64,000 nucleotides of DNA from Pandoraea thiooxydans (GCF_001931675.1 NZ_CP014839.1:1798001-1862000), one strand, 5' to 3'. Positions 33,990-43,491 are shown, numbered from the stretch's first letter. Translations and numbers: made by a program. Notes: generated from the sequence alone by a model not told the origin.

Positions 33990-35320
33990 GCAACCTGCTC
34001 CACGATGCGCTGTTTGCGGGGCAGGGTCTCGGGCGTGAAACATAGCGACAACGCCGTGATGCCGCCGAGCAGCAGCAGATAAACGGCCACCGGCCAGGCG
34101 TGACGATAATGGGCGAGTAGCGCGGTAGCCACCACCGGAGACAGGCCGCCGCCCAGCACGGACGACACTTCGCGCCCGAGTCCGAGGCCGGAATAACGCA
34201 CGCCGGTCGGGAACAGTTCGCTCATATAGGCCGGCTGTGCGCCCTCGAGCGCGCCAAGCACGACGCCGTTGGCCAGCACGAACGCCAGCACGATCAGCCA
34301 CGGATGGCCAGTGTGAATCAGCCGGAAAAATGGAAAGGCCACGGCCATGATGCCAAGCGCGCCGAACGCATAAACCGGGCGCCGGCCGATGCGGTCCGAC
34401 AGATGGCCGAACCACAGCGCGGCAGGTATCAGCAGCACCATGGAGGCAGTCACTGCGCCGAGCAGCAAGGTGTTGGGCAGACCGAGGAATTTGCCGTAGG
34501 CCAGTGAAAACGCAAAGAAAACATACGACGCGCCGCCTTCACCGAAGCGCAAACCCATCACCATCAGCAGTTGCCTGGGGTGCCGCCGGATCACTTCGAG
34601 CAGCGGTGTGCGCACGCGCTCGCCCGCGTCGGCGACCTTGACGAATTCCGCGCTCTCGGGAATCCGCTTGCGCACGTAGATACCGAGCACGATGATCAGC
34701 ACACTGGCCAGGAACGGCAGGCGCCAGCCCCACGCCATGAAGGCCTCGTGCGACAGCGACTGGGTCAATAGAAAGGCAAACGACGACAGCACGAACCCCA
34801 GCGTGGCACCGGCCGGACTCCAGGCGGAGAGAAAGCCGCGCCGCGCGGGCGGGGCGTTCTCGCTGATCACCAGGATGCTGCCGCTCCATTCGCCCCCGGC
34901 GGCCAGACCCTGCACGACTCTCAATGCAATCAGCAGGGCCGGCGCCCAGAGCCCGATGCGCGCATAGGTGGGCAGCAGGCCCATGGCGAAGGTGGCGCAG
35001 CCCATCGCAATGAAAGTCAGCATCAGCACACGCTTGCGGCCGATGCGGTCGCCCAGGTGCCCGCACACGACGCCGCCGATGGGGCGGGCAATGAAGCCCA
35101 CGGTGAATCCCCCAAACGCGAGGATGGTGCCGATCAGCGGATCGGCGCCGAGCGGAAAGAAAAGCTTGCCGAACACCAGCGCGGCGGCCGTGCCGTAAAG
35201 GAAAAAGTCGTACCACTCGAGCGCCTGGCCTACCACCGAGGTGAGCACGGTTCGCCGCAATGCGGCGCCGGGCACGGGGACGGGGGTCGGGACGGATGCA
35301 ACCGCTGTTTCAAAACCCAT
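33986..35320 (-). CDS. MHS-family metabolite:H+ symporter (MFS)
   Basis: A 444-residue 12-helix transporter. Signature parts include QALEWYDFFLYGTAAAL in helix 1, RPIGGVVCGHLGDRIGRKR between helices 2 and 3, and GLAAGGEWSGS. The MHS group takes up organic acids such as shikimate, dicarboxylates or aromatic acids with protons. GGAGA lies before the start at 35320. It heads the operon and overlaps the V4R gene by four bases, so it is probably the uptake system for the aromatic acid attacked by the dioxygenases. Confidence 0.9.
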   Translation of the reverse strand: MGFETAVASVPTPVPVPGAALRRTVLTSVVGQALEWYDFFLYGTAAALVFGKLFFPLGADPLIGTILAFGGFTVGFIARPIGGVVCGHLGDRIGRKRVLMLTFIAMGCATFAMGLLPTYARIGLWAPALLIALRVVQGLAAGGEWSGSILVISENAPPARRGFLSAWSPAGATLGFVLSSFAFLLTQSLSHEAFMAWGWRLPFLASVLIIVLGIYVRKRIPESAEFVKVADAGERVRTPLLEVIRRHPRQLLMVMGLRFGEGGASYVFFAFSLAYGKFLGLPNTLLLGAVTASMVLLIPAALWFGHLSDRIGRRPVYAFGALGIMAVAFPFFRLIHTGHPWLIVLAFVLANGVVLGALEGAQPAYMSELFPTGVRYSGLGLGREVSSVLGGGLSPVVATALLAHYRHAWPVAVYLLLLGGITALSLCFTPETLPRKQRIVEQVA

Positions 35321-35444
35321 CTTTGTCTCCTTGAGAAAGGGCAATGCTGAAAATGCACGGCAGATCACTGAGTCCGGTATGCCTGGCCGACGGCCGGCAT
35401 CGGTTGTCTGTTTTATTGATGGCGACGATAAATTTGGCGTGGTA

Positions 35445-35457
35445 CATTTGTCAAATG
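35445..35457. promoter_or_regulatory. CATTTG-T-CAAATG palindrome at the lysR-type start
   Basis: Perfect six-base arms CATTTG and CAAATG around a single T, ending two bases before the first candidate start codon of the LysR gene, in the divergent region shared with the transporter gene. Such a symmetric AT-rich site fits autoregulatory operator binding. Confidence 0.45.
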
Positions 35458-35458
35458 A

Positions 35459-36388
35459 ATGTTAAAAATGATGAACATGAACGAAAAGAATCTGAATTCA
35501 GTCGATTTGAATCTGCTTCGCGTGTTCCTCGCGATCTGGGAGTCGGGCAGCCTCACCGTCGCCGGCGAGCATTTGGGCCTGACCCAGCCGGCCATGAGCC
35601 ATGCGCTGGCGCGTTTGCGCCGCTTGCTCGACGATCCGCTGTTCGTGCGCACGCCCGCCGGCATGGAGCCGACAGCCACCGCCGAGCGGCTGTTCGAGCC
35701 GATCGACACGGCGCTGGCCTTGATTCGCACGACGCTGCATGCCCAGGAACATTTCGATCCGGGCACGGCTGAGCGCACTTTCCGCCTGGCGATGTCCGAT
35801 ATGTCGGAGTTCTTCTTTTTGCCGCCGTTGCTGGCACGGCTGGAGCGGGAAGCGCCGGGCGTGAAGCTGGAGGTCGTGCAAGTGCCGGTGGACAAACTGG
35901 CCGACGCGCTGCGCTCGCGCGAGATCGATCTGGCGATCGGCTACTTGCCGGGGCTCGAGCGCGATTGCTCAACCCAGCATCTGTTCAGCGACAGCCATGT
36001 TTGCCTGGTGCGGGCGCGCCATCCGCAAGCGGGCCGCAAACTGACATTGGCTGCGTTATTGACAATGAAGCACGTATTCGTGCCCTCGAATGCGACCGGC
36101 CATCGCATGGTCGAGCAGTGGCTCACGGAAAGCGGCGTGCATCGCCATATCGTGTTGCGCCTGCCGCACTTCACCGTCGCGCCGGAAATCGTCCGCGGCA
36201 CCGATCTGGCGGTGCTCCTGCCGCGCAGCATTGCCGAGCGCTTCAATCGGGGGCGCGCCTATCGCTTGCTGGAAATCCCGGTGGCGCTGCCCAGCATCGA
36301 CGTCAACGTGTATTGGCATGCGCGCTTCGATGCCGATCAGGCCGTGCGATGGCTGCGCGATATGTTGCTCGGGATGTTTGGCAAGTGA
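35459..36388 (+). CDS. LysR-family regulator of the dioxygenase locus
   Basis: Up to 309 residues; in-frame ATGs at 35459, 35468, 35471 and 35477 all precede the conserved VDLNLLRVFLAIWESGSL, and none has a strong ribosome-binding site. The helix-turn-helix includes LGLTQPAMSHALARLRRLLDDPLFVR, of the NahR/NodD-like group. The effector domain follows. Divergent placement from the transporter-V4R-dioxygenase operon implies that it activates that operon in response to its aromatic substrate. Confidence 0.88.
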   Translation: MLKMMNMNEKNLNSVDLNLLRVFLAIWESGSLTVAGEHLGLTQPAMSHALARLRRLLDDPLFVRTPAGMEPTATAERLFEPIDTALALIRTTLHAQEHFDPGTAERTFRLAMSDMSEFFFLPPLLARLEREAPGVKLEVVQVPVDKLADALRSREIDLAIGYLPGLERDCSTQHLFSDSHVCLVRARHPQAGRKLTLAALLTMKHVFVPSNATGHRMVEQWLTESGVHRHIVLRLPHFTVAPEIVRGTDLAVLLPRSIAERFNRGRAYRLLEIPVALPSIDVNVYWHARFDADQAVRWLRDMLLGMFGK

Positions 36389-36503
36389 TTGGCGGGGCTC
36401 GCTGGCATCGCCTGGCGCGATTGCCGCGCCCGGAGTGTTGGCGTTCTTCCCGTGAAGATGTTCTGGCGGCCTGATCGGCCTGCTAGAATGATCCATCGCC
36501 CGT

Positions 36504-36534
36504 CGGGATCGGCTCGCTGGAGCCACCGATCCCG
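36504..36534 (+). promoter_or_regulatory. Stem-loop 1 in the dps leader
   Basis: Arms CGGGATCGG (36504-36512) and CCGATCCCG (36526-36534) pair perfectly; an inner GGCTC/GAGCC pair offers an alternative extension. It sits 94 bases before the dps start, just after a TAGAAT (36484-36489) that could be a -10 box. Confidence 0.45.
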
Positions 36535-36587
36535 CACCTGTGACTTACCGCTCGGCGGCGCTGCTCAATGGCGCCCGCCAGGTTTGC

Positions 36588-36606
36588 CGCCGGCACATCG
36601 CCGGCG
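36588..36606 (+). promoter_or_regulatory. Stem-loop 2 with T-rich tail before the dps RBS
   Basis: CGCCGGC-ACATC-GCCGGCG is a perfect GC stem followed by TTCTTT, shaped like a weak intrinsic terminator, and it ends only about ten bases before the AGGAG of dps. It could attenuate dps or end a short leader RNA. Confidence 0.45.
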
Positions 36607-36627
36607 TTCTTTATCAGGAGAGACAGC

Positions 36628-37113
36628 ATGGCGCTTTATCCCACCCGCAACACTCTGCCCGAAGAAATTCGCGTGCAATCCATCAATTTGCTGGGCCAAT
36701 CGCTGGCCACCGCGATCGATGTGCAACGGCATGCCAAACAAGCTCATTGGAACGTGCACGGGCCAAACTTCATCGCCTTGCATCTGCTGTTCGACGAAGT
36801 GCATGGCGCGTCGCTCGAGTGGGCCGATCTGTGTGCCGAGCGCATCGTCGCGCTGGGCGGCACGGCCGATGGACGCGTCGAGCAAGTGGCCAGGACGACC
36901 CCGCTCAACCCGTATCCGCTGCAAGTCAAGGACGGTGCCGAGCACGTATTTGCGCTGGCCGCCGCGCTGGCCGCCTTTGGTGAACAGGTGCGCATCGCCA
37001 TCAAGGCATCGGCCGATTTCGACGACCCGACGACTTCCGATTTGTTCACCGAAATCTCGCGCGGCGTAGACGAGTATTTGTGGAAAGTCGAAGCGCATCA
37101 CCGCTCCAATTGA
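36628..37113 (+). CDS. dps: Dps-family DNA-protection ferritin
   Basis: A 161-residue ferritin-like protein with the Dps dimer-interface ferroxidase ligands: QAHWNVHGPNF supplies the first His, and FDEVHGASLEWADLCAERI the Asp and Glu. It forms 12-mer shells that oxidise and store iron and shield DNA from peroxide. AGGAGAGACAGC lies before the ATG at 36628. It is a single gene with an unusually structured leader holding two hairpins. Confidence 0.93.
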   Translation: MALYPTRNTLPEEIRVQSINLLGQSLATAIDVQRHAKQAHWNVHGPNFIALHLLFDEVHGASLEWADLCAERIVALGGTADGRVEQVARTTPLNPYPLQVKDGAEHVFALAAALAAFGEQVRIAIKASADFDDPTTSDLFTEISRGVDEYLWKVEAHHRSN

Positions 37114-37167
37114 TCCATCGCTGCCGGGTCGACACCCGGCGGCTGACTCGCCGGCGAGGAAACCGCA

Positions 37168-39852
37168 ATGACCGTCCGGAATCTCGATATTCTGTTCAAA
37201 CCGCGCTCGGTGGCTGTGATCGGGGCGTCCAGGCGAGCGCAAAGCGTGGGCGCAACGGTGCTGCACAACGTGTTGCATGGCGGCTATACCGGAATGGTCT
37301 ATCCGGTCAATCCAAAATACGACCGTCTGGCAGAGCAGAAAAACTACCGCAGTGTCGCCGCGCTGCCCGAAGCTCCCGATCTGGCGGTCATCTGTACGCC
37401 GCCGGCGACAATCCCGGGCCTGATCGCCGAGCTGGGCCGGCGCGGCACGCGCTCGGCGGTGGTGCTCACCACGGGCCTGGCGCGCAACAAGGACGGTCCC
37501 GAGCGCGAGCTCCAAACGGCGATGCTGGCGGCGGCCAAACCTCATCTGCTGCGCATTCTCGGGCCGAACTCGGTGGGCATGCTGGTGCCCGGCATCGGCT
37601 TGAACGCCAGCTTTGCTCACACCAATGCGTTGCCCGGCAAGCTGGCATTTCTTTCGCAATCCGGTGCATTGACTACGGCGATGCTGGACTGGGCTCGCAC
37701 CAAGGGCATCGGCTTTTCGCATTTCGTCTCGCTGGGCGATCTGGCCGACATCGATTTCGGCGACATGCTCGACTATCTCGCCAACGACGCCGGCACCAGC
37801 GCGATTCTGCTGTATATCGAGTCGATCCGCGACGCGCGCAAATTCATGTCGGCTGCGCGGGCCGCCTCGCGCAACAAACCGGTCGTGGTGGTCAAGTCGG
37901 GCCGCGGGCCGGAGGCGGCTCACGCGGTCGCTTCGCACACCGGAGCCTTGACGGCCAGCGACGACGTCTACGACGCGGCATTCCGGCGCGCCGGTATGCT
38001 GCGCGCCAATACGCTCGAAGAATTGTTCTCCGCGGCGGAAATGCTCGCGCGTCTCAAGCCGCTGGCGGGCGAGGGGTTGGGCATCATGGCCAACGGCGGC
38101 GGACCGGGCGTGCTGGCCACCGATGCGCTGGTGCTCGGCGGCGGCAAGCTGGCCGCTTTCGATGCGTCCACGCTGGCGCGCATCGACGCGCTGCTGCCGC
38201 GATCGCTGGCACGCGCCAACCCGATCGACATGGGCGGCGACGCTTCCGTGGCCCGGTTTTCGGGGGTACTGGAGGCACTCTCGCAAGACCCGAACACCGG
38301 CGCGGTGCTGCTGATTCATGCGCCTTCGGCGCTGCTCGACAGCGATGCGCTGGCCCAGTCCCTCGCGCCGATCATTCGCAACGCACGCCGCAATATCTTT
38401 ACCAATTGGCTGGGCGGCGAAGCTGCCGAGACGGCCCGAAGAATCTCGCGCGACGCAGGCGCCCTGACATTCGATACGCCGGAGCGGGCGGTACAGGCGT
38501 TCCAGGCCGCCGTCGATTATCGGCGTAACCAGCAGATGCTGATGGAAGTGCCGCCGTCGGTCGCGCAATCCTTCGTGCCGGATACCGAAACCGTTCGCAA
38601 GCTGGTCGGGCAGGCGCTGGCCGACGGTCGCGAGGCGCTGGGCGAGCCCGAAGCGATGGCGGTGCTGGCCGCCTATGACATCCCGGTGGTAGAGGCGCGT
38701 GTGGCCCGCACGCCGGAGCAGGTTGCGGAGCTCGCGCAGATGATTGGCTTTCCGGTCGCGGTCAAGCTGATCTCGCCAGACCTGGCACACAAATCCGATG
38801 TCGGCGGCGTGGTGCTGGATATCCGTTCGCCCGCGCAGGCCAGCATGGCGGCGCGGCAGATTGCCGAGCGCGTGCACCTGCATCGCCCGGGTGCGCGGCT
38901 GGCCGGCTTCAGCGTGCAGCGCATGGCCGGCAGCGAGAGCGGGGTCGAATTGATCTTGGGCATGGCAACCGATCCGGTATTCGGGCCGGTGATTCTGTTC
39001 GGGCAGGGCGGCGTGGCGGTCGAAGCGATCGGCGATCGTGCCATCGGCCTGCCGCCGCTCAATCTGCCGCTGGCGCGCGAACTGGTCTCGCGCGCGCGTA
39101 TCAGCAAGTTGCTCGCCGGCTATCGCCACTGGCCGGCGGCCGATCACGAGGCGATCTACCTGACGCTGGTCAAACTCTCGCAACTGGTGTGCGATGTGCC
39201 GGAGATCGTCGAGCTCGATATCAATCCGTTGCGAGCCGACGCGCATGGCGTGCTGGCGCTCGACGCGCGCATCGTCGTGCGCGAGGCGCCCGCGCCCGCT
39301 CAGGCGCGTCTGGCGATCCGGCCCTACCCGAAGCAATTGGAGAGTCGCCTCGAGTCGAATGGGCAAACCATTGTTTTTCGGCCGATCCGCCCGGAAGATA
39401 CCCAGGCCTATAACGATCTGTTCTCGTCGATGACGGCCGAAGACGTGCATTTCCGCTATTTCGGGCTGATCCGCTCGCTGTCGCGCTCCCAACTGGCGCG
39501 CACCACGCAGATCGATTACGATCGCGCGATGTCGTTTGTCGCCATGACGCCCGGCGACACCCCGGGCACGGAGGAGCGCATGCTGGGCATCGCGCAGGCC
39601 ATCGTGGACCCCGATAATTTCTGCGCCGAATATGCGATCACGGTGCGCTCCGACCTGCAGGGCAAGGGCCTGGGGCGCATTCTGACGACCAAGATGATCG
39701 ACTATTGCCGCCAGCGCGGCACGGCGGAAATGGTCGTATACATCCTCTCCGACAATCGGCGCATGCTCACGCTGGCACGTCACCTCGGGTTCGGCGAGGC
39801 CGAAAGCGAAGGCGATGGCGTCTTGCGGCTTACGCTGAGACTGCAGCATTGA
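37168..39852 (+). CDS. Fused ADP-forming acyl-CoA synthetase / GNAT protein acetyltransferase (Pat-like)
   Basis: An 894-residue protein with four parts: a CoA-binding Rossmann domain (VAVIGASRRAQSVG, PVNPKY), a succinyl-CoA-ligase-like domain with the ILGPNSVGML region and SQSGALTTAML, an ATP-grasp domain near residues 490-710 (PVAVKLISPDLAHKSDVGG), and a C-terminal GNAT domain from about 735 (SDLQGKGLGRILTTKM carries the acetyl-CoA loop). The arrangement is that of Pat/YfiQ, which acetylates lysines of acetyl-CoA synthetase and other enzymes. The synthetase half is usually inactive in Pat. Whether this one has kept ligase activity cannot be told here. Confidence 0.85.
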   Translation: MTVRNLDILFKPRSVAVIGASRRAQSVGATVLHNVLHGGYTGMVYPVNPKYDRLAEQKNYRSVAALPEAPDLAVICTPPATIPGLIAELGRRGTRSAVVLTTGLARNKDGPERELQTAMLAAAKPHLLRILGPNSVGMLVPGIGLNASFAHTNALPGKLAFLSQSGALTTAMLDWARTKGIGFSHFVSLGDLADIDFGDMLDYLANDAGTSAILLYIESIRDARKFMSAARAASRNKPVVVVKSGRGPEAAHAVASHTGALTASDDVYDAAFRRAGMLRANTLEELFSAAEMLARLKPLAGEGLGIMANGGGPGVLATDALVLGGGKLAAFDASTLARIDALLPRSLARANPIDMGGDASVARFSGVLEALSQDPNTGAVLLIHAPSALLDSDALAQSLAPIIRNARRNIFTNWLGGEAAETARRISRDAGALTFDTPERAVQAFQAAVDYRRNQQMLMEVPPSVAQSFVPDTETVRKLVGQALADGREALGEPEAMAVLAAYDIPVVEARVARTPEQVAELAQMIGFPVAVKLISPDLAHKSDVGGVVLDIRSPAQASMAARQIAERVHLHRPGARLAGFSVQRMAGSESGVELILGMATDPVFGPVILFGQGGVAVEAIGDRAIGLPPLNLPLARELVSRARISKLLAGYRHWPAADHEAIYLTLVKLSQLVCDVPEIVELDINPLRADAHGVLALDARIVVREAPAPAQARLAIRPYPKQLESRLESNGQTIVFRPIRPEDTQAYNDLFSSMTAEDVHFRYFGLIRSLSRSQLARTTQIDYDRAMSFVAMTPGDTPGTEERMLGIAQAIVDPDNFCAEYAITVRSDLQGKGLGRILTTKMIDYCRQRGTAEMVVYILSDNRRMLTLARHLGFGEAESEGDGVLRLTLRLQH

Positions 39853-39894
39853 TATGCCGCGGATAATGAACCGCCCCCCAAGGAGAATCCGACA

Positions 39895-40872
39895 ATGCTG
39901 GTGAATTGCGCGGCCTATCAAGACGGCCGCAAGCTCGCTGATATTCAGCCCGATGACATCAACACCTATCTGACCCGGCCCGGCTGCTTCGTCTGGGTCG
40001 CACTATGCGACATCGAGCCCGGCGAGCTGACACATATGCAGCGGCAATTCGGATTGCACGACCTGGCGGTCGAAGACGCCACGCATGGCCATCAGCGCGC
40101 CAAGATCGATGAATACGGCGAATCGCTGTTTACCGTGCTGCACGTGATCGACCGGCAGGACAACGGCGATCTGACGCAAGGCGAAATCGACATTTTCACC
40201 GGACCCAACTACGTGCTGACGGTGCGCCACGGCACCCGGCAAAGCTTCAAGGACGTACGCGCGCGTTGCGAGCACGATCCCGAGTTGCTGAAGCAGGGCC
40301 CGAGTTTCGTGCTGTATGCGCTGATGGACAGCGTGGTCGATCGATACTTTCCATTGCTCGAAGATCTCGGCGCCGAAGTCGACGACATCGAGGACCGCCT
40401 GTTCGTCAAGTCGGACACGCGCGCCTCGCGTGCCATGATCGAAGACATGTATGCGATCAAGCGCCGGCTGATGATCCTGCAACATACCTGCGCGCCGCTG
40501 CTCGACGCCGTCGCCAAGCTGTGCGGCGGCCGCGTGCCGGCGATCTGTCATGGCATGCAGGATTACTTTCGCGATGTGCAGGATCACCTGCAACGCATCA
40601 GCAAGGTCGTCGAGGGGCGGCGCGATATGCTGACCACGGGGTTGCAGGTCAATCTGGGCATGATCTCGCTGGCCGAGAGCGAAATCACCAAGCGGCTGGG
40701 CGCGTTCGCCGCGTTGTTTGCCGTGCCGACCATGATCGCCGGCATCTACGGCATGAATTTCCGGGACATCCCGGAGCTCCACGCGAGGTACGGGTATCCG
40801 TTATGCCTCGTGGCAATGCTGGGAATCGATTTGTTCCTGTGGTGGCGTTTCAAGAAGGTGGGCTGGCTGTAG
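39895..40872 (+). CDS. corA: CorA-family magnesium/cobalt transporter
   Basis: A 325-residue protein with a long cytoplasmic N-terminal domain and two C-terminal membrane helices; the selectivity signature GMN is present in YGMNFRDIPELH between them. It imports Mg2+ as a pentamer. AAGGAG precedes the start. It lies 42 bases after the Pat-like gene and converges on znuB. Confidence 0.93.
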   Translation: MLVNCAAYQDGRKLADIQPDDINTYLTRPGCFVWVALCDIEPGELTHMQRQFGLHDLAVEDATHGHQRAKIDEYGESLFTVLHVIDRQDNGDLTQGEIDIFTGPNYVLTVRHGTRQSFKDVRARCEHDPELLKQGPSFVLYALMDSVVDRYFPLLEDLGAEVDDIEDRLFVKSDTRASRAMIEDMYAIKRRLMILQHTCAPLLDAVAKLCGGRVPAICHGMQDYFRDVQDHLQRISKVVEGRRDMLTTGLQVNLGMISLAESEITKRLGAFAALFAVPTMIAGIYGMNFRDIPELHARYGYPLCLVAMLGIDLFLWWRFKKVGWL

Positions 40873-40904
40873 CGGCGGCGCCGTGCCGGCCCAATGGCTT
40901 GGCG

Positions 40905-41705
40905 TCAGTGTGCGCCACGCCGCCAGGCCACGCTCAGGCCGTAGACGAGGGCCGAGAGCAGGGTGATCCAGAAGCTGCTCGGCCAGTCGGTGTAGAAGGC
41001 GAACGTGATGCCCAGCCAGGCCTCGAACACGGCCAGCAACGCCGCGCAGGCGACACCGCTGCCCAGACGGGTGGTGAAGTTCTGAGCCGCCGCGGCCGGC
41101 CCGACCATCAGCGTGAACACCAGCAGCACGCCGACGATCTGCGTGCACTCGGCTACCGCCAGGGCGACGATCGCCAGGAACAGCACCGACACCAGACGCA
41201 GCGACACGCCCTTGGCCTCGGCCAGTTCCGGCTGCAGCGAAGCAAACACCAACGGCCGCGCAATCACCGCAAGCGCCAGCAGGCTCACGATACCGAGCAG
41301 TGTCAGGATGCGCAGCGTCGATGCGCTCACGCCAAGCACGTTCCCGAACAGCAAGCTGGTGACCTGGGTCGCGTAAGACGTAAAGAAATGCAGAAACAGC
41401 AGCCCGAAACCAAGCGAGAGCGAGAGTATCAGCCCGATCGCGACGTCCCTGCCGACCAGCCGCTCGCCAAGCAGCCCCATGCCGACGCCGGCCGCGAGCG
41501 TAAAACCGATCAGGCCCCAGATCGGTGAGACGCCGATGAGCACCGCACCGGTGGCGCCAGTGAATCCGACATGCGAGAGTGCGTGCCCGGCAAAGGTCTG
41601 CCCGCGCATGACCAGGAAGAAGCCGACCGTGCCGGCGACCAGCGCGACGATGCCCGCCGCGGCAAACGCGCTGATCATGAAGTCATACTGAAAGATGCTG
41701 GGCAT
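40905..41705 (-). CDS. znuB: Zinc ABC transporter permease
   Basis: A 266-residue integral membrane protein with about eight hydrophobic segments, for example AGIVALVAGTVGFFLVMRG and VGVLLVFTLMVGPAAAAQN. It matches the ABC-3 permease family of zinc and manganese importers. It is last in the zur-znuA-znuC-znuB operon, eight bases after znuC. Metal identity follows from the Zur gene and the histidine-rich ATPase. Confidence 0.92.
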   Translation of the reverse strand: MPSIFQYDFMISAFAAAGIVALVAGTVGFFLVMRGQTFAGHALSHVGFTGATGAVLIGVSPIWGLIGFTLAAGVGMGLLGERLVGRDVAIGLILSLSLGFGLLFLHFFTSYATQVTSLLFGNVLGVSASTLRILTLLGIVSLLALAVIARPLVFASLQPELAEAKGVSLRLVSVLFLAIVALAVAECTQIVGVLLVFTLMVGPAAAAQNFTTRLGSGVACAALLAVFEAWLGITFAFYTDWPSSFWITLLSALVYGLSVAWRRGAH

Positions 41706-41713
41706 GGCGCGTG

Positions 41714-42577
41714 TCAACCTGCTTCGTGATGGTGATGGGCGTGAGCGCCTGATTCGTCATGCGCGTGGCCGTTTTCATGCTGATGATCGTGCTTTTCGAT
41801 CTCGACGCCGCCGGACATGACAAAAATCCGGCCGTTGACCCGCATCACGTCGATCGGTGCGCCATACAGGCGCGACAGCACGGCAGGCGTAATGACTTCG
41901 GCCACCGGGCCGAGTGCGGCGTCGCCATTGCCCAGATACAGCACCCGGTCCAGCGCACCGAGCAGCGGGTTGAGTTCATGCGCGCTGAACAGCACGGTGA
42001 TATTCAGCTCACGCTGGATGCGCCGCACCAGCTCGACCACGCTGGCCTGATGGTTCGGGTCCAGGCTGATGAGCGGCTCGTCGAGCAGCAGCAGCTTCGG
42101 TTCGCCGAGCAAGCACTGCGCCAGCAACAGACGCTGCCGCTCGCCGCCCGAGAGTTCGGCCAGCGGCCGGTCGGCCAGATGCTGCGCGCCCACGATTGTC
42201 AGCGCATGCTCGATCGCTGCATGTGCGGCGCGGTCCAGATGCGGCACGCCCCAGCGGTGACCGTCTGCCGCGCAGGCGACAAAATCGCGCCCGCGCAGCC
42301 GGCGCCCGGCCAGCGTGCTGCGCACCTGGGGCATGTAGCCGATGTCCGGGTTGCCTCGCGCAACCGGCTTGCCCAGCACCCGAATCTGGCCTGCGTCCGG
42401 CACTATCAGACCCAGCAATGCGCGCATCAGGGTCGTCTTGCCGGCGCCGTTGGGCCCCAGCACGCCAATGAATTCGCCCTGGCCGATCGACAGACTCACG
42501 TCGCGCAAAATGATGCGCCGGCCATGCGCCAACGTGACGTGCGTCAGCTCGATCGCAGCGGGTTTGCCCTGGCTCAC
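41714..42577 (-). CDS. znuC: Zinc ABC transporter ATPase
   Basis: A 287-residue ATP-binding protein with Walker A GPNGAGKTT, signature LSGGERQRLL and Walker B LLLLDEPLISLD. The C-terminus is histidine-rich (KHDHQHENGHAHDESGAHAH and further His), suggesting zinc buffering or sensing on the cytoplasmic face; this tail is longer than in many ZnuC proteins. It overlaps znuA by four bases (ATGA). Confidence 0.94.
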   Translation of the reverse strand: MSQGKPAAIELTHVTLAHGRRIILRDVSLSIGQGEFIGVLGPNGAGKTTLMRALLGLIVPDAGQIRVLGKPVARGNPDIGYMPQVRSTLAGRRLRGRDFVACAADGHRWGVPHLDRAAHAAIEHALTIVGAQHLADRPLAELSGGERQRLLLAQCLLGEPKLLLLDEPLISLDPNHQASVVELVRRIQRELNITVLFSAHELNPLLGALDRVLYLGNGDAALGPVAEVITPAVLSRLYGAPIDVMRVNGRIFVMSGGVEIEKHDHQHENGHAHDESGAHAHHHHEAG

Positions 42578-43473
42578 CGCGCCGCTCCGTGCAGCGCCGC
42601 GTCGAGTTCATTCAGCTGCTGCAGCATCCATTGCTGGTAGGACAGGCCGGCCGGCTGAGTCTCGGTGACATGCACCGCCGGCACGCCGCTTTGCTCGGCC
42701 AGACTCAGCATGCGGCGAGTCAGGTCGTCGCTTGCCTGGCTGTTGTAGATAAGCGCTTTGACACGCCGCTGGCGCAGATCCTGTTCGAACGCCGCGATGT
42801 CGGCCGCGCTGGCCTCGGTTCCGTTCATCGCCGCCATCTGGAAACGCATATTGCGCATCGTCAGGCCCAAGGCGCCGGCCATGTAGCCGAATACCGGCTC
42901 GGTCGCGGTAATCGGCGTGCCACGATAGCGGGCCCGCATCGCGGCGATCTTCGCATCGAGCGGCTTGAGCGAATCAAGGAACGCGCCCAGGCGCTGATCG
43001 TAATCGCTCGCATGCGCCGGATCGGCTTGCCTGAGGTAAGCGGTAATGGCCTTGGCCACGGCCGGCATGGTCTCGGGCGAGTACCACAAATGCGGGTTGT
43101 CGCCGGGCTTTTTGCCGAGCAGAGCGGCGGCCACGATGCTCACACGCCGCGGCGCCTTCGAGGCGGCCAGCAGCTTTTTCATCCAGGGGTCGTAAGCCGC
43201 TCCGTTGTACACCACGAGCCTGGCTTGCGACAGCGCACGTGCGGTTTTCGGGCTGGCCTCGAACAGGTGCGGGTCTTGATCCGGGTTGCGCAAAATGCTG
43301 GTCACGGTCACATGAGTGCCGCCCAACTGCTGCACGACGTCGCCGTAGAAATTCTCGGCGGCGACCACCGGCAAGGGGCTCGGCGCATCGTTTGCACGGC
43401 CGGGACCGGGCGCACAGATCAGTAGCGTGGCGAAGAGCGCGGCAAATATTTGTTTCAGGTGAATTCTTTGCAT
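42574..43473 (-). CDS. znuA: Zinc-binding periplasmic protein
   Basis: A 299-residue cluster A-I binding protein with a signal peptide (ending near ARA-type GRAND, residue 27). Metal-ligand histidines are expected at DQDPHLFE and DNPHLWYSP; the third usual region (TEPVFGYMAGALG) has no His, and a Glu or Asp may complete the site. It delivers zinc to ZnuB/ZnuC. The typical central His-rich loop of enteric ZnuA is absent. It follows zur by 18 bases. Confidence 0.9.
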   Translation of the reverse strand: MQRIHLKQIFAALFATLLICAPGPGRANDAPSPLPVVAAENFYGDVVQQLGGTHVTVTSILRNPDQDPHLFEASPKTARALSQARLVVYNGAAYDPWMKKLLAASKAPRRVSIVAAALLGKKPGDNPHLWYSPETMPAVAKAITAYLRQADPAHASDYDQRLGAFLDSLKPLDAKIAAMRARYRGTPITATEPVFGYMAGALGLTMRNMRFQMAAMNGTEASAADIAAFEQDLRQRRVKALIYNSQASDDLTRRMLSLAEQSGVPAVHVTETQPAGLSYQQWMLQQLNELDAALHGAAR

Positions 43474-43491
43474 CGGAGAAGATCCGGACGA

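Noticed and set aside
36565-39921. A very long open frame (over 1100 codons) antisense to the Pat-like gene
   Set aside because: It is the GC-rich mirror of a well-supported gene; its translation is rich in Arg, His and Gln and shows no domain motif.
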